NCBI RefSeq assembly: GCF_001507595.1
Contig: NZ_LQBQ01000001.1
Coordinates: 124,001-188,000 of the forward strand
Length of the DNA: 64,000 nucleotides
Source: Ruegeria marisrubri
GTDB lineage: Bacteria; Pseudomonadota; Alphaproteobacteria; Rhodobacterales; Rhodobacteraceae
Reading direction: 5' to 3'
Under the pieces are notes generated by a model. That model was not told the origin of the DNA, searched no databases, and was given only the letters and a program-made list of their open reading frames with translations. Made by a program: the position numbers and the translations under genes. Below are positions 1 to 8,508 of this stretch, piece after piece (position 1 is the first letter of the stretch; the number at the start of each line of letters is the position of its first letter).

Positions 1-205
1 TGTTCAGGTCCATGCCGCCGGCAAAGTCCTTCTTGGCGCTGGTGATGACGATGCCCTTGACCGCGTCGTCGGCAAGCGCCTTGTCGATCATGCCGTCCAC
101 GAGTTCAAAGGCCTCGCGGGTCATGACGTTCATCGACTTGCCTTCGGCGTCCCAAGTGATGAAGGCGACGCCGTCCGCGTCCACGGAGTATTTGAAATCA
201 GCCAT
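1..205 (-). CDS. Fatty-acid oxidation complex alpha subunit (enoyl-CoA hydratase/3-hydroxyacyl-CoA dehydrogenase), N-terminal part
   Basis: Only the first 68 codons are present; the gene runs off the left edge. The visible residues are the start of a crotonase fold, ending in the oxyanion-hole type segment SAKKDFAGGMDLN, as in FadB/FadJ proteins, which hydrate enoyl-CoA and oxidise 3-hydroxyacyl-CoA in the cytoplasm. The ATG is 12 bases after the stop of the thiolase gene and is preceded by AAGGAG, so the two are very probably co-transcribed. A stand-alone enoyl-CoA hydratase cannot be excluded from so short a piece, but the thiolase partner and the opening MADFKYSVDADGVAFITWD favour the bifunctional subunit. 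Confidence 0.8.
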   Translation of the reverse strand, partial: MADFKYSVDADGVAFITWDAEGKSMNVMTREAFELVDGMIDKALADDAVKGIVITSAKKDFAGGMDLN

Positions 206-217
206 TTGTTCTTCTCC

Positions 218-1429
218 TTACACGCGCTCGATGATGGTTGCCGCGCCCATGCCCGAGGCAATGCACAGCGTTGCGAGGCCGGTTTCCTTGTCCTGGCGTT
301 CCAGCTCGTCCAGCAGGGTGCCGATGATGATGGCGCCGGTTGCCCCCAGCGGGTGGCCCATGGCGATCGAGCCGCCGTTGACGTTGACGATTGCCGGATC
401 GACGTCGAAGGCCTGCTGGAAACGCAGCACGACCGAGGCAAAGGCCTCGTTCACCTCGAACAGGTCGATATCGCCGATCTTCATGCCGTTCTCGGCAAGG
501 ATCTTCTCGGTCACCGGAACCGGGCCGGTCAGCATGATGGTCGGGTCGGTGCCGATCTTGGCCGTGGCCTTGATCCGCGCGCGCGGCTTGAGGCCGTATT
601 TCTCACCGAATTCCTTGTTGCCGATCAGAACGGCCGCCGCACCATCCACGATGCCCGACGAGTTGCCGGCGTGGTGGATGTGGTTGATCTTTTCCAGGTG
701 CGGGTATTTCAGCATCGCCACCTTGTCGAAGCCGGGCATTTGTTCGCCCATCATCTGGAAGGACGGGTTCAGCGCGCCCAGCGATTGCATGTCGGTGCCG
801 GGACGCATGTATTCGTCATGATCGAGGATCGGCAGGCCGTTCTGGTCCTTCACCGTGATGACGGATTTCGAGAAACGACCCTCGTCCCATGCCTTTTTCG
901 CGCGGCGCTGGGATTCAACGGCCAGGGCGTCGGCCTGGTCGCGGGTAAAGCCGTATTCGGTGGCGATGATGTCGGCCGAAATGCCCTGCGGCACGAAATA
1001 GGTTTTCATCGCGATGCTCGGGTCAACGGCGATCGCCGCCCCGTCGCTGCCCATGGCCACGCGGCCCATCATCTCGACACCGCCCGCGATATAGGCGTCG
1101 CCCGCGCCACCCTTGACCTGGTTCGCGGCCAGGTTCACGGCCTCCATGCCGCTTGCGCAGAAGCGGTTGATGGCAAGGCCGGGGATGGACTCGTCGAGAT
1201 CCGAGGCCAGCACGGCCGAACGGGCAAGACAGCCGCCCTGTTCCATCACCTGGGTGACGTTGCCCCAGATCACGTCCTCGACGGCGTGACCGTCCAGATT
1301 GTTGCGCTCTTTCACCGCGTTCAGGGTCAGGGCGGACAATCGCAGCGAGGTCACCTCGTGCAGGCTGCCATCCTTGCGGCCCTTGCCGCGCGGGGTGCGC
1401 AGGGCGTCATAGATATAGGCTTCGGTCAT
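218..1429 (-). CDS. Acetyl-CoA C-acyltransferase (thiolase, FadA-like)
   Basis: A 403-residue thiolase, the family's normal length. It performs the last step of beta-oxidation, thiolytic cleavage of 3-ketoacyl-CoA. The nucleophilic cysteine is Cys91 in NRFCASGMEAV, the conserved histidine lies in GGSIAMGHPLGATGA, and the second cysteine in CIASGMGAA near the C-terminus. It sits between a GST gene and the FadB-type gene on the same strand, 12 bases from the latter, which makes a fadA-fadB pair the natural reading. A biosynthetic acetoacetyl-CoA thiolase is possible but less likely in this company. Confidence 0.92.
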   Translation of the reverse strand: MTEAYIYDALRTPRGKGRKDGSLHEVTSLRLSALTLNAVKERNNLDGHAVEDVIWGNVTQVMEQGGCLARSAVLASDLDESIPGLAINRFCASGMEAVNLAANQVKGGAGDAYIAGGVEMMGRVAMGSDGAAIAVDPSIAMKTYFVPQGISADIIATEYGFTRDQADALAVESQRRAKKAWDEGRFSKSVITVKDQNGLPILDHDEYMRPGTDMQSLGALNPSFQMMGEQMPGFDKVAMLKYPHLEKINHIHHAGNSSGIVDGAAAVLIGNKEFGEKYGLKPRARIKATAKIGTDPTIMLTGPVPVTEKILAENGMKIGDIDLFEVNEAFASVVLRFQQAFDVDPAIVNVNGGSIAMGHPLGATGAIIIGTLLDELERQDKETGLATLCIASGMGAATIIERV

Positions 1430-1439
1430 AATGCTCTCC

Positions 1440-2078
1440 TTAAGCTCGATCCGACGGGTTGCCGGGCATCAGGTCATAGGGGGATTTCCAGCCGGGCTGC
1501 TCGCTGAGGCGGGTCAGCCAGGCGTCGATATTGGGCCACTCGGCTCGGTCAAAGCCGAAGGGCTCGGGGTAATAGAGGTAGCCGCAGCAGCTGAGGTCGG
1601 CGTTGGTCACACCGTCGCCAACGATCCAGTCGCGGCCCTCGAGATGCGCGTTCAGCACTTGGTAGGCGGCTTTCAGGCGGCCTTGGTTGAACGCGATGAC
1701 GTCGGGATTGCGGTGCTGTTCGGGCAGGAAATTCATCAGGAAACGGGTCATGCCGGCCATCGAACTGAGCTTGTGATTGTCCCACAGCACCCAGCGCAGA
1801 ATGTCGTAATTCTCTTCCCGGGTCCTGCCGCCGAACTTGCCGGATTTCTCGGTCACGTAGGCCTGGATCGCGCCTGACTGGCTGGTGCGAAAATCGCCAT
1901 CCACCAGAACCGGCGCCTCGCCCATCTCGTTGACGTTGGCGCGGTATTCAGGCGTGCGGGTTTCGCCGTTGAAGAAATCCACGAAAACCGGTTCCCATTC
2001 GAGTCCGGACAGCTCCAGCGCCAGAGCGGCCTTGTAGGAATTCCCGCTTTCTCCAAAGCAGTATAGTTTGATGGTCAT
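1440..2078 (-). CDS. Glutathione S-transferase family protein
   Basis: 212 residues with the thioredoxin-like N-terminal domain (MTIKLYCFGESGNSYKAALA, then the cis-proline region GEAPVLVDGD and the glutathione gamma-glutamyl contact TSQSGAI) and an all-helical C-terminal domain from about residue 90. Cytosolic GSTs conjugate or reduce electrophilic compounds with glutathione; the substrate is not predictable. It lies 10 bases upstream of the thiolase gene in the beta-oxidation run, so a role in detoxifying or processing acyl intermediates is possible but is inference. Confidence 0.88.
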   Translation of the reverse strand: MTIKLYCFGESGNSYKAALALELSGLEWEPVFVDFFNGETRTPEYRANVNEMGEAPVLVDGDFRTSQSGAIQAYVTEKSGKFGGRTREENYDILRWVLWDNHKLSSMAGMTRFLMNFLPEQHRNPDVIAFNQGRLKAAYQVLNAHLEGRDWIVGDGVTNADLSCCGYLYYPEPFGFDRAEWPNIDAWLTRLSEQPGWKSPYDLMPGNPSDRA

Positions 2079-2118
2079 TTCTTGTTCCTCCCGTGGCGTG
2101 TGTGGCGAAGCCGGAATT

Positions 2119-2140
2119 GAGTATTTGGAAAAAGGTGAAG
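2119..2140 (+). repeat. Copy 1 of a 22-base inverted dispersed-type motif
   Basis: The intergenic stretch between the GST gene and the small RHH-like gene carries a motif beginning GAGTATTTGG and ending GGTGAAG. A second copy in inverted orientation lies at 2277-2298; by eye 20 of 22 positions match. From memory, similar gene-end sequences are common in Rhodobacterales genomes; the function is unknown. The rest of 2079-2357 shows no gene. Confidence 0.6.
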
Positions 2141-2276
2141 TGGCTTCGGTTACGCTCGATTAACTTTCGTCTGCTTTGGTGACCTTGCGGTACAGGCTGG
2201 AGAGCCGATGACCGCAAAAGGTGAAGTCGTCCCTGTCCTGATGGCGAGAGCGCCCGGTGGCAGGGGCGCATCTCTG

Positions 2277-2298
2277 CTTCATCTTTTCCCAAATACTC
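2277..2298 (-). repeat. Copy 2 of the inverted motif, followed by a GC-rich CCGCCGG segment
   Basis: Read on the minus strand this copy is GAGTATTTGG followed by GAAAAGATGAAG. It is preceded on that strand by GGCTCCGGCGGGA-like sequence (CCTCCGGCGGG). It lies 59 bases past the stop of the 70-residue gene. The two copies are about 136 bases apart and could pair in RNA. Confidence 0.55.
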
Positions 2299-2357
2299 CC
2301 GCCGGAGGCTCCCGACCGCGCCGCGCGCGCAATCGTCGATGTGATGCGGTGACGTGT

Positions 2358-2570
2358 TCAGCGTTTGCGCTCCTCCAGTTCCGCGTTGAACAGGCGCAGC
2401 CTGTGAGTCAGGTTTTCGCCGTCGATCACGCTGTTGAAATTCTCGAAAAGAAAGGACAGGGCCTCGCCTTCGTCCAGACCTGCCTCGCGCGCGAAACTCT
2501 TGAGCTTGCGATAGCCATCCTCGGTCATCGCGACGGGGAAGCGGCGGGTCAGGCGGAAACGTTTCGGCAT
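2358..2570 (-). CDS. Small ribbon-helix-helix-like hypothetical protein
   Basis: 70 residues, highly charged. A short strand-like segment (RLTRRFPVAMTEDGYRKL) is followed by two predicted helices, the layout of CopG/Arc-type ribbon-helix-helix DNA-binding proteins, though no close family is recognised. The ATG has GGAGG six bases upstream. It lies downstream of the acyl-CoA dehydrogenase gene on the same strand, separated by a strong hairpin (2588-2617). It may be a local regulator or an unrelated small protein; the RHH assignment is inference from pattern only. Confidence 0.65.
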   Translation of the reverse strand: MPKRFRLTRRFPVAMTEDGYRKLKSFAREAGLDEGEALSFLFENFNSVIDGENLTHRLRLFNAELEERKR

Positions 2571-2587
2571 GGGTGTCCTCCGGGGTT

Positions 2588-2617
2588 CTGGCTCCGGGCG
2601 ATGGTGCCCGGAGCCAG
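2588..2617 (-). other. Perfect 12-bp-stem hairpin between acyl-CoA dehydrogenase and the small downstream gene
   Basis: CTGGCTCCGGGC pairs perfectly with GCCCGGAGCCAG around a six-base loop. No T run follows on either strand, so it does not look like a classical intrinsic terminator. An mRNA-stabilising or processing hairpin protecting the 3' end of the upstream acyl-CoA dehydrogenase message is the likeliest role. Confidence 0.75.
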
Positions 2618-2624
2618 ACTGGGA

Positions 2625-4406
2625 TCAGAAGTTCGCCGCGTCCAGAGCCATCACGGTATCCGCGCCCGACTGGATGCGCGTCAGGTGCATGGCCGTGGCA
2701 GGCAGGCGGCGCGCCATGTAGTAGCGGCCCGTTGTGATCTTGGTCTCGTAGAAATCCTTGTCGGACGTGCCGGCATCCAACGCCTCTTGCGCGGCCTTGG
2801 CCATCTGCGCCCACATCAGGCCCAGGCAGACATGGCCGAACATGTGCATGAAGTCGTACGAGCCGGCCAGAGCGTTGTGCGGGTTGGTCATGCCGTTCTG
2901 CATGAAATACATGCCCGCTGCCTGAAGATCCTTGGATGCGGCTTTCAGCGGTTCTATGAACGCCTTGTCATAGGCCTCGTCCTTGCCGGCGTTTTCCTTG
3001 CAGAAGGTTTTGACCATGTCGAAGAAGGCCATGACGTGCTTGCCGCCGTCCTGTGCCAGCTTGCGGCCGACCAGGTCCAGCGCCTGAACGCCGTTGGCGC
3101 CTTCGTAGATCATGGCGATGCGGGCGTCGCGGGTGTATTGCGACATGCCCCATTCCTCGATGTAGCCATGGCCGCCATAGACCTGCTGGGCCTGAACGGT
3201 CATGTCATAGCCCTCGTCGGTCAAAAAGCCCTTGATGACCGGGGTCATCAGCGAGATCAGCCCGTCTGCGTCCTTGTCGCCAGCGCGGTGCGCCTTGTCG
3301 ATCAGGGTTGCCCCCCACAGGATGAAGGCCCGCGCGCCTTCCACAAAGCTTTTCTGGTCCATCAGGCTGCGGCGGATGTCGGGGTGCACGATCAGCGGAT
3401 CGGCCGGGCCGTCGGGGTTCTTGGCGCCGGTCACGTCGCGGCCCTGCAGACGGTCCTTGGCGTATTCGAGAGCGTTCTGATAGGCGGCTTCGGCCTGGCT
3501 CAGGCCTTGCATGCCCACGCCCAGACGCGCTTCGTTCATCATGGTGAACATGGCGCGCATGCCCTTGTGTTCCTGACCCAGCAGGTAGCCGGTCGCGCCG
3601 TCATAGTTCATCACGCAGGTCGAGTTGCCGTGGATGCCCATCTTTTCTTCGATCTTGCCGACCGAAACGCCGTTGCGCTCGCCCAGGCTGCCGTCTTCGT
3701 TCACCAGGAACTTGGGCACGATGAACAGCGACACGCCCTTGATGCCTTCGGGGCCACCGGGGATCTTGGCCAGAACCAGGTGGATGATGTTGTCCGCCAG
3801 ATCATGGTCGCCCGACGAGATGAAGATCTTCTGCCCGGTGATCTTGTAGCTGCCGTCCGCCTGCGGTTCCGCCTTGGTGCGCATCAGGCCCAGGTCGGTG
3901 CCGCAATGGGGTTCGGTCAGGTTCATGGTGCCGGTCCATTCGCAGGACACCATCTTGGGCAGGTAGGTGTTCTTCTGCTCTTCCGAACCGTGGGCCAGGA
4001 TCGCCGAGGCCGCGCCGTGGGTCAGGCCCTGATACATGACGAAGGCCTGGTTCGCGGCCGAGAACATCTCGCCCACCGCGGTTCCCAGAACGTAGGGCAT
4101 GTTCTGACCGCCATATTCCTCGGGCATGTCGAGACCGGTCCAGCCACCTTCCTTGACCTGCTCGAAGGCCTCCTTGAAGCCGGTCGGCGTATAGACCACA
4201 CCGTTTTCGAAACGGCATCCTTCCTTGTCGCCGACAACGTTGAGGGGGTGCAGAACATTCGTTGCAAGCTTGCCGGCTTCTTCCAGCACGGCGCCGGTGA
4301 ATTCGGCCTCAAGCTCGCTGTAGCCCGGAATATCGGATTCCGAGATTTTCAGGAAGTCGTGAAGAATGAACTGTGTGTCTTTGGTCGGGGCGTTGTAGAC
4401 GGGCAT
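2625..4406 (-). CDS. Acyl-CoA dehydrogenase (long, DmdC-like form with extra C-terminal domain)
   Basis: 593 residues, longer than the roughly 380 of ordinary acyl-CoA dehydrogenases and matching the long subfamily that includes 3-methylmercaptopropionyl-CoA dehydrogenase DmdC. The FAD-binding stretch [10 protein letters not shown] lies near 165-173 and [13 protein letters not shown] near 408-420. The probable catalytic base Glu435 is in YEGANGVQ. It should oxidise an acyl-CoA to the 2-enoyl-CoA and pass electrons to ETF. It lies 48 bases downstream of a MerR regulator and upstream of GST, thiolase and FadB-type genes. Whether the substrate is a fatty acyl-CoA or a DMSP-derived thioester cannot be read from sequence. 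Confidence 0.9.
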   Translation of the reverse strand: MPVYNAPTKDTQFILHDFLKISESDIPGYSELEAEFTGAVLEEAGKLATNVLHPLNVVGDKEGCRFENGVVYTPTGFKEAFEQVKEGGWTGLDMPEEYGGQNMPYVLGTAVGEMFSAANQAFVMYQGLTHGAASAILAHGSEEQKNTYLPKMVSCEWTGTMNLTEPHCGTDLGLMRTKAEPQADGSYKITGQKIFISSGDHDLADNIIHLVLAKIPGGPEGIKGVSLFIVPKFLVNEDGSLGERNGVSVGKIEEKMGIHGNSTCVMNYDGATGYLLGQEHKGMRAMFTMMNEARLGVGMQGLSQAEAAYQNALEYAKDRLQGRDVTGAKNPDGPADPLIVHPDIRRSLMDQKSFVEGARAFILWGATLIDKAHRAGDKDADGLISLMTPVIKGFLTDEGYDMTVQAQQVYGGHGYIEEWGMSQYTRDARIAMIYEGANGVQALDLVGRKLAQDGGKHVMAFFDMVKTFCKENAGKDEAYDKAFIEPLKAASKDLQAAGMYFMQNGMTNPHNALAGSYDFMHMFGHVCLGLMWAQMAKAAQEALDAGTSDKDFYETKITTGRYYMARRLPATAMHLTRIQSGADTVMALDAANF

Positions 4407-4454
4407 GTGATGCTCCCTGATTGTCTGAAGTCCGGGGAATTCAGGCCGGCGATC

Positions 4455-4856
4455 TCATTCGGCGGCCTTCTTTTTTTCCTTCATCGAGGCGATCACCTGC
4501 TCGCCCCATTTCAGTTGCTCCTTAAGATCTTCGATGGCCTGCGTCAGCTCTTCACGGCGCGCTTCCATGTCACGCAGCCGCTCGCACGCGATCTCGTAGG
4601 TGCGGGTCAACTGGGTCAGCTGCTGGTCGCCTGTATGGTACAGGTCCAGAAGCTGCCGGATTTCCTCGAGGCTGAAGCCGAAGCGCTTGCCGCGCAGTAT
4701 CAGTTTCAGCCGGGCCCGGTCGCGCTTGGTGAAAAGCCGCTTCTGACCTTCCCGGATCGGGAACAGAAGCTCTTTCGCTTCGTAGAAACGCAAGGTGCGG
4801 GGCGTGACGTCATAGGCCTCGCACATTTCGCGAATGGTCATCAGTTCTTCGGTCAT
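4455..4856 (-). CDS. MerR-family transcriptional regulator of the beta-oxidation block
   Basis: 133 residues. The N-terminal winged helix-turn-helix includes MTIREMCEAYDVTPRTLRFYEAKELL, followed by the RFGFSLEEIRQLLDL segment and a long dimerising coiled coil ending in a lysine-rich tail. There is no cysteine cluster, so it is not a metal sensor of the classical MerR type. It resembles the LiuR-like branch that controls branched-chain and fatty-acid degradation. It is the first gene of the minus-strand run, and a palindrome in its upstream region (4926-4940) is a good operator candidate. A paralogue lies at 5416-5784. Confidence 0.88.
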   Translation of the reverse strand: MTEELMTIREMCEAYDVTPRTLRFYEAKELLFPIREGQKRLFTKRDRARLKLILRGKRFGFSLEEIRQLLDLYHTGDQQLTQLTRTYEIACERLRDMEARREELTQAIEDLKEQLKWGEQVIASMKEKKKAAE

Positions 4857-4925
4857 GTCTCAAACTCTCATCACTTGCGCCATGGGCATGAGGTGCGCAG
4901 TTGATGGGCGTTTTACAACATGTGA

Positions 4926-4940
4926 TTGACGTTAACGTAA
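4926..4940. promoter_or_regulatory. Candidate MerR/LiuR-type operator palindrome
   Basis: TTGACGTTAACGTAA is a near-perfect palindrome centred on GTTAAC, 70 bases upstream of the MerR gene start. Its pattern resembles operators reported for LiuR-type MerR regulators. A related but imperfect sequence, TTGACGTAACATCAA, lies at 4965-4978, so two sites may exist. Confidence 0.5.
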
Positions 4941-5058
4941 GCTCGACGCTGCGTCACGAAATTGTTGACGTAACATCAAGTCGCGTAAGCTTACCTTGCG
5001 GCAACAAAATTGCGCCTGAAACTGCGTTGATCGCAGGGATTCGGCGGCAGGGAAAACG

Positions 5059-5259
5059 TTATCGGCCGGTCATTCCGCCGCGCGGACCCCTATAGAAATC
5101 CCGCCGCGCCTGGCGTTTCGCCGCGACTTGGGCGTCCCATTCTTCCTGCGACACGCCCGGGGGCGCCGTTCCGTATCCGTTCGGACCAGTGTCGCAGCCG
5201 GACAGGCTGAAGGCGAGGCCAATCAGCAAGAGGGCGAAAAGGAATCGTGTCGGCCGCAT
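5059..5259 (-). CDS. Small lipoprotein
   Basis: 66 residues from the ATG at 5259, which has GGGAGG just upstream; a longer upstream reading frame lacks a signal sequence. MRPTRFLFALLLIGLAFSLSGC is a lipoprotein signal peptide with the lipobox LSGC and mature Cys22. The mature part is short, rich in Gly, Pro and Arg (RRDFYRGPRGG), and of unknown function. It lies alone between two MerR regulators on the minus strand. Confidence 0.75.
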   Translation of the reverse strand: MRPTRFLFALLLIGLAFSLSGCDTGPNGYGTAPPGVSQEEWDAQVAAKRQARRDFYRGPRGGMTGR

Positions 5260-5415
5260 CGGGAAACCTCCCGCGTAGATGTCCTGCCCCATCGCGCCAG
5301 CGTCTGGAATCGCAGGCGGATCGGCATCAATTAAGAGGATTGCTGCGTTGGCGTCGCGGTTCAATGGCGAAAGAGCCCGGATAACGGCGACGTGACACAT
5401 CGTCAGCGAAACGAG

Positions 5416-5784
5416 TCAGGCCAGGCTTTGGGCCGTCTGATCGCGCAGCCGCTGCAACTCGTCCATCGCCTCGTCCAACTGTTCCCGCTGCTTGCGGAGT
5501 TCCTCCATCTGCCGATCGGCCATTTCGACGAAGGCCGCCATCTGGGCCTGATTGCCCTCGTCCTCGTAGATCAGCAGCCACTGGCGGATTTCTTCCAGCT
5601 GAAAGCCGAACTTGCGGCCCCGCAGAATCAATTTCATGCGGGCACGTTCCCGCGGGCCGTAGAATCTCGAGCGCCCCTCGCGGTCGGGCTGCAGGAGTTC
5701 GATGTATTCATAATAGCGAAGGGTGCGGGGGGTGACATCAAACTCCGCGCACATCTCCTTGAATGACAAACGGGTGTCGGACAT
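5416..5784 (-). CDS. Second MerR-family transcriptional regulator
   Basis: 122 residues from the ATG at 5784; the frame extends upstream but that part is low-complexity and unlike a MerR N-terminus. The HTH region FKEMCAEFDVTPRTLRYYEYIELL and the following KLILRGRKFGFQLEEIRQW closely mirror the regulator at 4455-4856, so the two are paralogues. A coiled coil follows. It diverges from the two thioesterase genes across a 116-base intergenic region and may control them, itself, or fatty-acid genes. Confidence 0.87.
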   Translation of the reverse strand: MSDTRLSFKEMCAEFDVTPRTLRYYEYIELLQPDREGRSRFYGPRERARMKLILRGRKFGFQLEEIRQWLLIYEDEGNQAQMAAFVEMADRQMEELRKQREQLDEAMDELQRLRDQTAQSLA

Positions 5785-5900
5785 TCCTATTCTCCTCGAC
5801 TGCAACCTATGGCGTCGTGCTGACGAGCGCAACAGGTGGGCTTGCTCTTTGCATCGCGGACGGAACATAAAGGGACAACGCAGGGACAGGATCCAAGCAT

Positions 5901-6320
5901 ATGCAGGACAAGACAAAACTGGCGCGTCAATTCATCGAGGCGATCCCTCATGCCAAGGCATTGGGGCTGGAACTGACGTATATCGGTGCGGGCGAGGCGG
6001 AAATCTCGATGCCCTACAACGAGGACCTGATCGGCGATCCGCGCACCGGCGTGATTCACGGAGGCGCCGTGTCGGCCATGATGGACACCTGTTGTGGCGC
6101 GGCAGTGATGAGCCACCCCTCGGCGCCGGGGGGAACTGCCACGATCGACCTGCGGATCGACTACATGCGCGCGGCCACGCCGGGCCAGCGCATCACCACC
6201 CGGGCCACCTGTTACCATATCACCCGGAACGTGGCTTTTGTCCGCGCGACCGCGATGGATGACGATCAGGATCGGCCCGTCGCGACCGCGTCGGGATCAT
6301 TCACGGTGGAGGGCAAGTAA
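5901..6320 (+). CDS. PaaI-type hotdog-fold thioesterase
   Basis: 139 residues. The hotdog signature is DPRTGVIHGGAVSAMMDTCCGAAV, with the glycine-rich HGG motif followed by the helix that carries the acidic catalytic residue. Members hydrolyse aryl- or acyl-CoA thioesters in the cytoplasm. It is the first of three same-strand genes, its stop is one base from the next start, and the next gene is a second hotdog protein. The pair may form a heteromer or act on different acyl-CoAs; the substrate is not known. Confidence 0.88.
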   Translation: MQDKTKLARQFIEAIPHAKALGLELTYIGAGEAEISMPYNEDLIGDPRTGVIHGGAVSAMMDTCCGAAVMSHPSAPGGTATIDLRIDYMRAATPGQRITTRATCYHITRNVAFVRATAMDDDQDRPVATASGSFTVEGK

Positions 6321-6321
6321 C

Positions 6322-6840
6322 ATGGCGCGTTCCCGTCCAGAACCGATGCAGGTGGTTAAGCAGCGCCGAGACGCGGCCCTCAAGGCGCTGGTCGAAGGTG
6401 TGCCCTATATCCGTTTTCTCAACATCAGCTTCGACCGCCGCGGCGACGAGCTGACCGGTGTGTTGAATTTCGACGAAAAGCTGATCGGCAACCCGTTCCT
6501 GCCGGCGATCCACGGCGGCGTCACGGCAGCTTTCCTGGAGGTCACGGCGGTCATCACCCTCAGCTGGGAGCACCTGTTCCCCCGGATCGAAAGTGGCGAG
6601 ATCGACGCCGACGACATCCTGAAAGACGAGAACATCCGCTTTCCCAAGACCATCGACTTCACGGTGGACTACCTGCGCTCGGGCCTGCCCCGCGATGCCT
6701 ATGCCCGTGCATTCATCAGCCGCTCGGGCCGCCGCTATGCCTCGGTGCGGGTCGAGGCCTGGCAGGACAACCATGCCAAGCTGTTCGCGCAAGCCTCGGG
6801 GCATTTCCTGATGCCGCAGCCCAAGCCTGGCAAGGGCTGA
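6322..6840 (+). CDS. Second PaaI-type hotdog-fold thioesterase
   Basis: 172 residues from the ATG one base after the preceding stop; the longer upstream frame overlaps that gene and is rejected. The motif GNPFLPAIHGGVTAAFLEVTAV matches the hotdog HGG helix, with Glu in place of the Asp of the upstream paralogue. An insertion of about 20 residues (PRIESGEIDADDILKDE) separates this helix from the next strand, FTVDYLRSG. Tightly coupled to the upstream thioesterase and followed after 6 bases by a MATE exporter. Confidence 0.85.
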   Translation: MARSRPEPMQVVKQRRDAALKALVEGVPYIRFLNISFDRRGDELTGVLNFDEKLIGNPFLPAIHGGVTAAFLEVTAVITLSWEHLFPRIESGEIDADDILKDENIRFPKTIDFTVDYLRSGLPRDAYARAFISRSGRRYASVRVEAWQDNHAKLFAQASGHFLMPQPKPGKG

Positions 6841-6846
6841 CTGAAC

Positions 6847-8163
6847 ATGCAGGACGCTTCGGCGCCGATCACGCTCCGCCGTGTGCTGCACATTGCGCTG
6901 CCGATCGTTCTGTCCAATGCAACGGTCCCTTTGCTGGGGGCGGTGGATACCGGTGTCGTCGGCCAGATGGGCGAGGCGGCACCGATCGGTGCCGTGGGTA
7001 TCGGCGCCGTGATTCTGTCCACGCTGTATTGGGTGTTCGGGTTCCTGCGCATGGGAACGACCGGGTTGGCGGCTCAGGCCCGCGGGGCAGGGGATACGGC
7101 CGAGACCGGCGCCCTGCTGATGCGTGGCCTGCTGCTGGGCAGCGCCGCCGGAGCCGCCTTCATTCTGTTCCAATCAGCCCTGTTCTGGGGCGCTTTTGCC
7201 CTGGCCCCGGCCAGCGCCGAGGTCGAGACGCTGACGCGCGACTATCTCGAAATTCGTATCTGGGGCGCCCCGGCCACGATCTCGCTTTACGCGGTGACGG
7301 GCTGGCTGATCGCGATCGAGCGCACGCGGGGCGTTTTCATCCTGCAGGTCTGGATGAACGGGCTGAACATCCTGCTGGACCTCTGGTTCGTTCTGGGGCT
7401 GGGCTGGGGGGTCGAAGGGGTCGCCACCGCGACGCTGGTTTCGGAGTGGACCGGCCTTGCACTGGGGCTGTGGCTCTGCCGCGATGCTTTTGCCGGGGAC
7501 CAGTGGCACGACTGGGCCCGGATATTCGACCGCGCCCGGCTGCGCCGCATGATGCAGGTGAATGCCGATATCATGGTGCGCTCGGTTCTGCTGACGCTGT
7601 CCTTCACCACGTTCCTGTTCATCGGCTCGGATCTGGGTGACGTGAACCTGGCGGCCAACCAGGTGTTGTTGCAGTTTCTCTCGATCACCTCCTACGCACT
7701 CGACGGCTTTGCCTTCGCCGCCGAGGCGCTGGTCGGGGGCGCGGTGGGGGCCAAAGATCGGCACCAGTTGCGGCGGGCCGCAATCGTTGCCTCGCAATGG
7801 GGCATCGGTGGCGCGGCGGTGTTGAGCCTTGTTTTCCTCGCCGCCGGCCCCCTCATCATCGACCTGATGGCAACCGCGCAAGAGGTGCGCGCGGCGGGGC
7901 GGGAATACCTGGTCTGGGCCGCGATTGCGCCGGTTCTGGGGGTCGCCAGCTGGATGCTGGACGGCATCTACATCGGAGCAACCTGGACCCGCGCCATGCG
8001 GATGGCGATGATCCAGTCGGTCGTCGCCTATGTGGTCGCTTTGGTCATTCTTGTGCCGACCCTCGGCAACCACGGACTGTGGGCCGCGCTGATGGTGCTG
8101 AACATCACGCGGGGACTCACGCTCGGGCTGCGTTACCCGAGGCTCGAGGCGCAGATCACCTGA
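6847..8163 (+). CDS. MATE-family efflux transporter (DinF-like)
   Basis: 438 residues with about twelve hydrophobic segments in two six-helix halves. The opening LHIALPIVLSNATVPLLGAVDTGVVGQMG carries the conserved substrate-pathway features of DinF-type MATE proteins (PI at helix 1, VDTGVVG at helix 2). MATE proteins export organic cations or drugs in exchange for Na+ or H+ at the inner membrane. It is the third gene of a plus-strand run with two thioesterases; the substrate cannot be predicted. Confidence 0.9.
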   Translation: MQDASAPITLRRVLHIALPIVLSNATVPLLGAVDTGVVGQMGEAAPIGAVGIGAVILSTLYWVFGFLRMGTTGLAAQARGAGDTAETGALLMRGLLLGSAAGAAFILFQSALFWGAFALAPASAEVETLTRDYLEIRIWGAPATISLYAVTGWLIAIERTRGVFILQVWMNGLNILLDLWFVLGLGWGVEGVATATLVSEWTGLALGLWLCRDAFAGDQWHDWARIFDRARLRRMMQVNADIMVRSVLLTLSFTTFLFIGSDLGDVNLAANQVLLQFLSITSYALDGFAFAAEALVGGAVGAKDRHQLRRAAIVASQWGIGGAAVLSLVFLAAGPLIIDLMATAQEVRAAGREYLVWAAIAPVLGVASWMLDGIYIGATWTRAMRMAMIQSVVAYVVALVILVPTLGNHGLWAALMVLNITRGLTLGLRYPRLEAQIT

Positions 8164-8166
8164 GCG

Positions 8167-8508
8167 TCAGAGCAGATCCAGCAGCTTTTCCGGAGGGCGG
8201 CCGATCACGGCCCGCTCGCCCCGTATGGCAAGTGGACGTTCGATCAGGATCGGGTTGGCGGCCATAGCGGCCAGCAGGGTATCGTCCGGATCGGTCTTTG
8301 ACAGCCCGAGTTCCTTGAACATCTTTTCGCCGGTCCGCATCATCTCGATGGCGGAAGTACCCAAGGCGGCCTTGGCGGCCTTGAGTTCCTCGAGCGTCGG
8401 AGCATCCTCGAGATACTTCCTGATCTTCAGTTCCACGCCGCGCTCTTGCAACAGCGCCAGCCCCGCGCGGGATTTCGAACAGCGCGGATTGTGCCAATAT
8501 TCGATCAC
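8167..8508 (-). CDS. ArsC-family (glutaredoxin-like) arsenate reductase
   Basis: 113 residues. The active cysteine is Cys10 in HNPRCSKSR and the conserved anion-binding arginines appear in [11 protein letters not shown] and RAVIGRPPE. The true ArsC enzymes reduce arsenate to arsenite with glutathione and glutaredoxin. No arsenic efflux or ArsR gene is nearby; its start overlaps the pyrD stop by four bases, so a YfgD-type housekeeping role is as likely as arsenic resistance. Confidence 0.88.
   Translation of the reverse strand: MIEYWHNPRCSKSRAGLALLQERGVELKIRKYLEDAPTLEELKAAKAALGTSAIEMMRTGEKMFKELGLSKTDPDDTLLAAMAANPILIERPLAIRGERAVIGRPPEKLLDLL

Noticed and set aside
2208..4904. 898-codon open frame antisense to the acyl-CoA dehydrogenase
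   Set aside because: Covers a strongly supported acyl-CoA dehydrogenase and a MerR gene on the opposite strand; composition is that of a GC-driven shadow frame.
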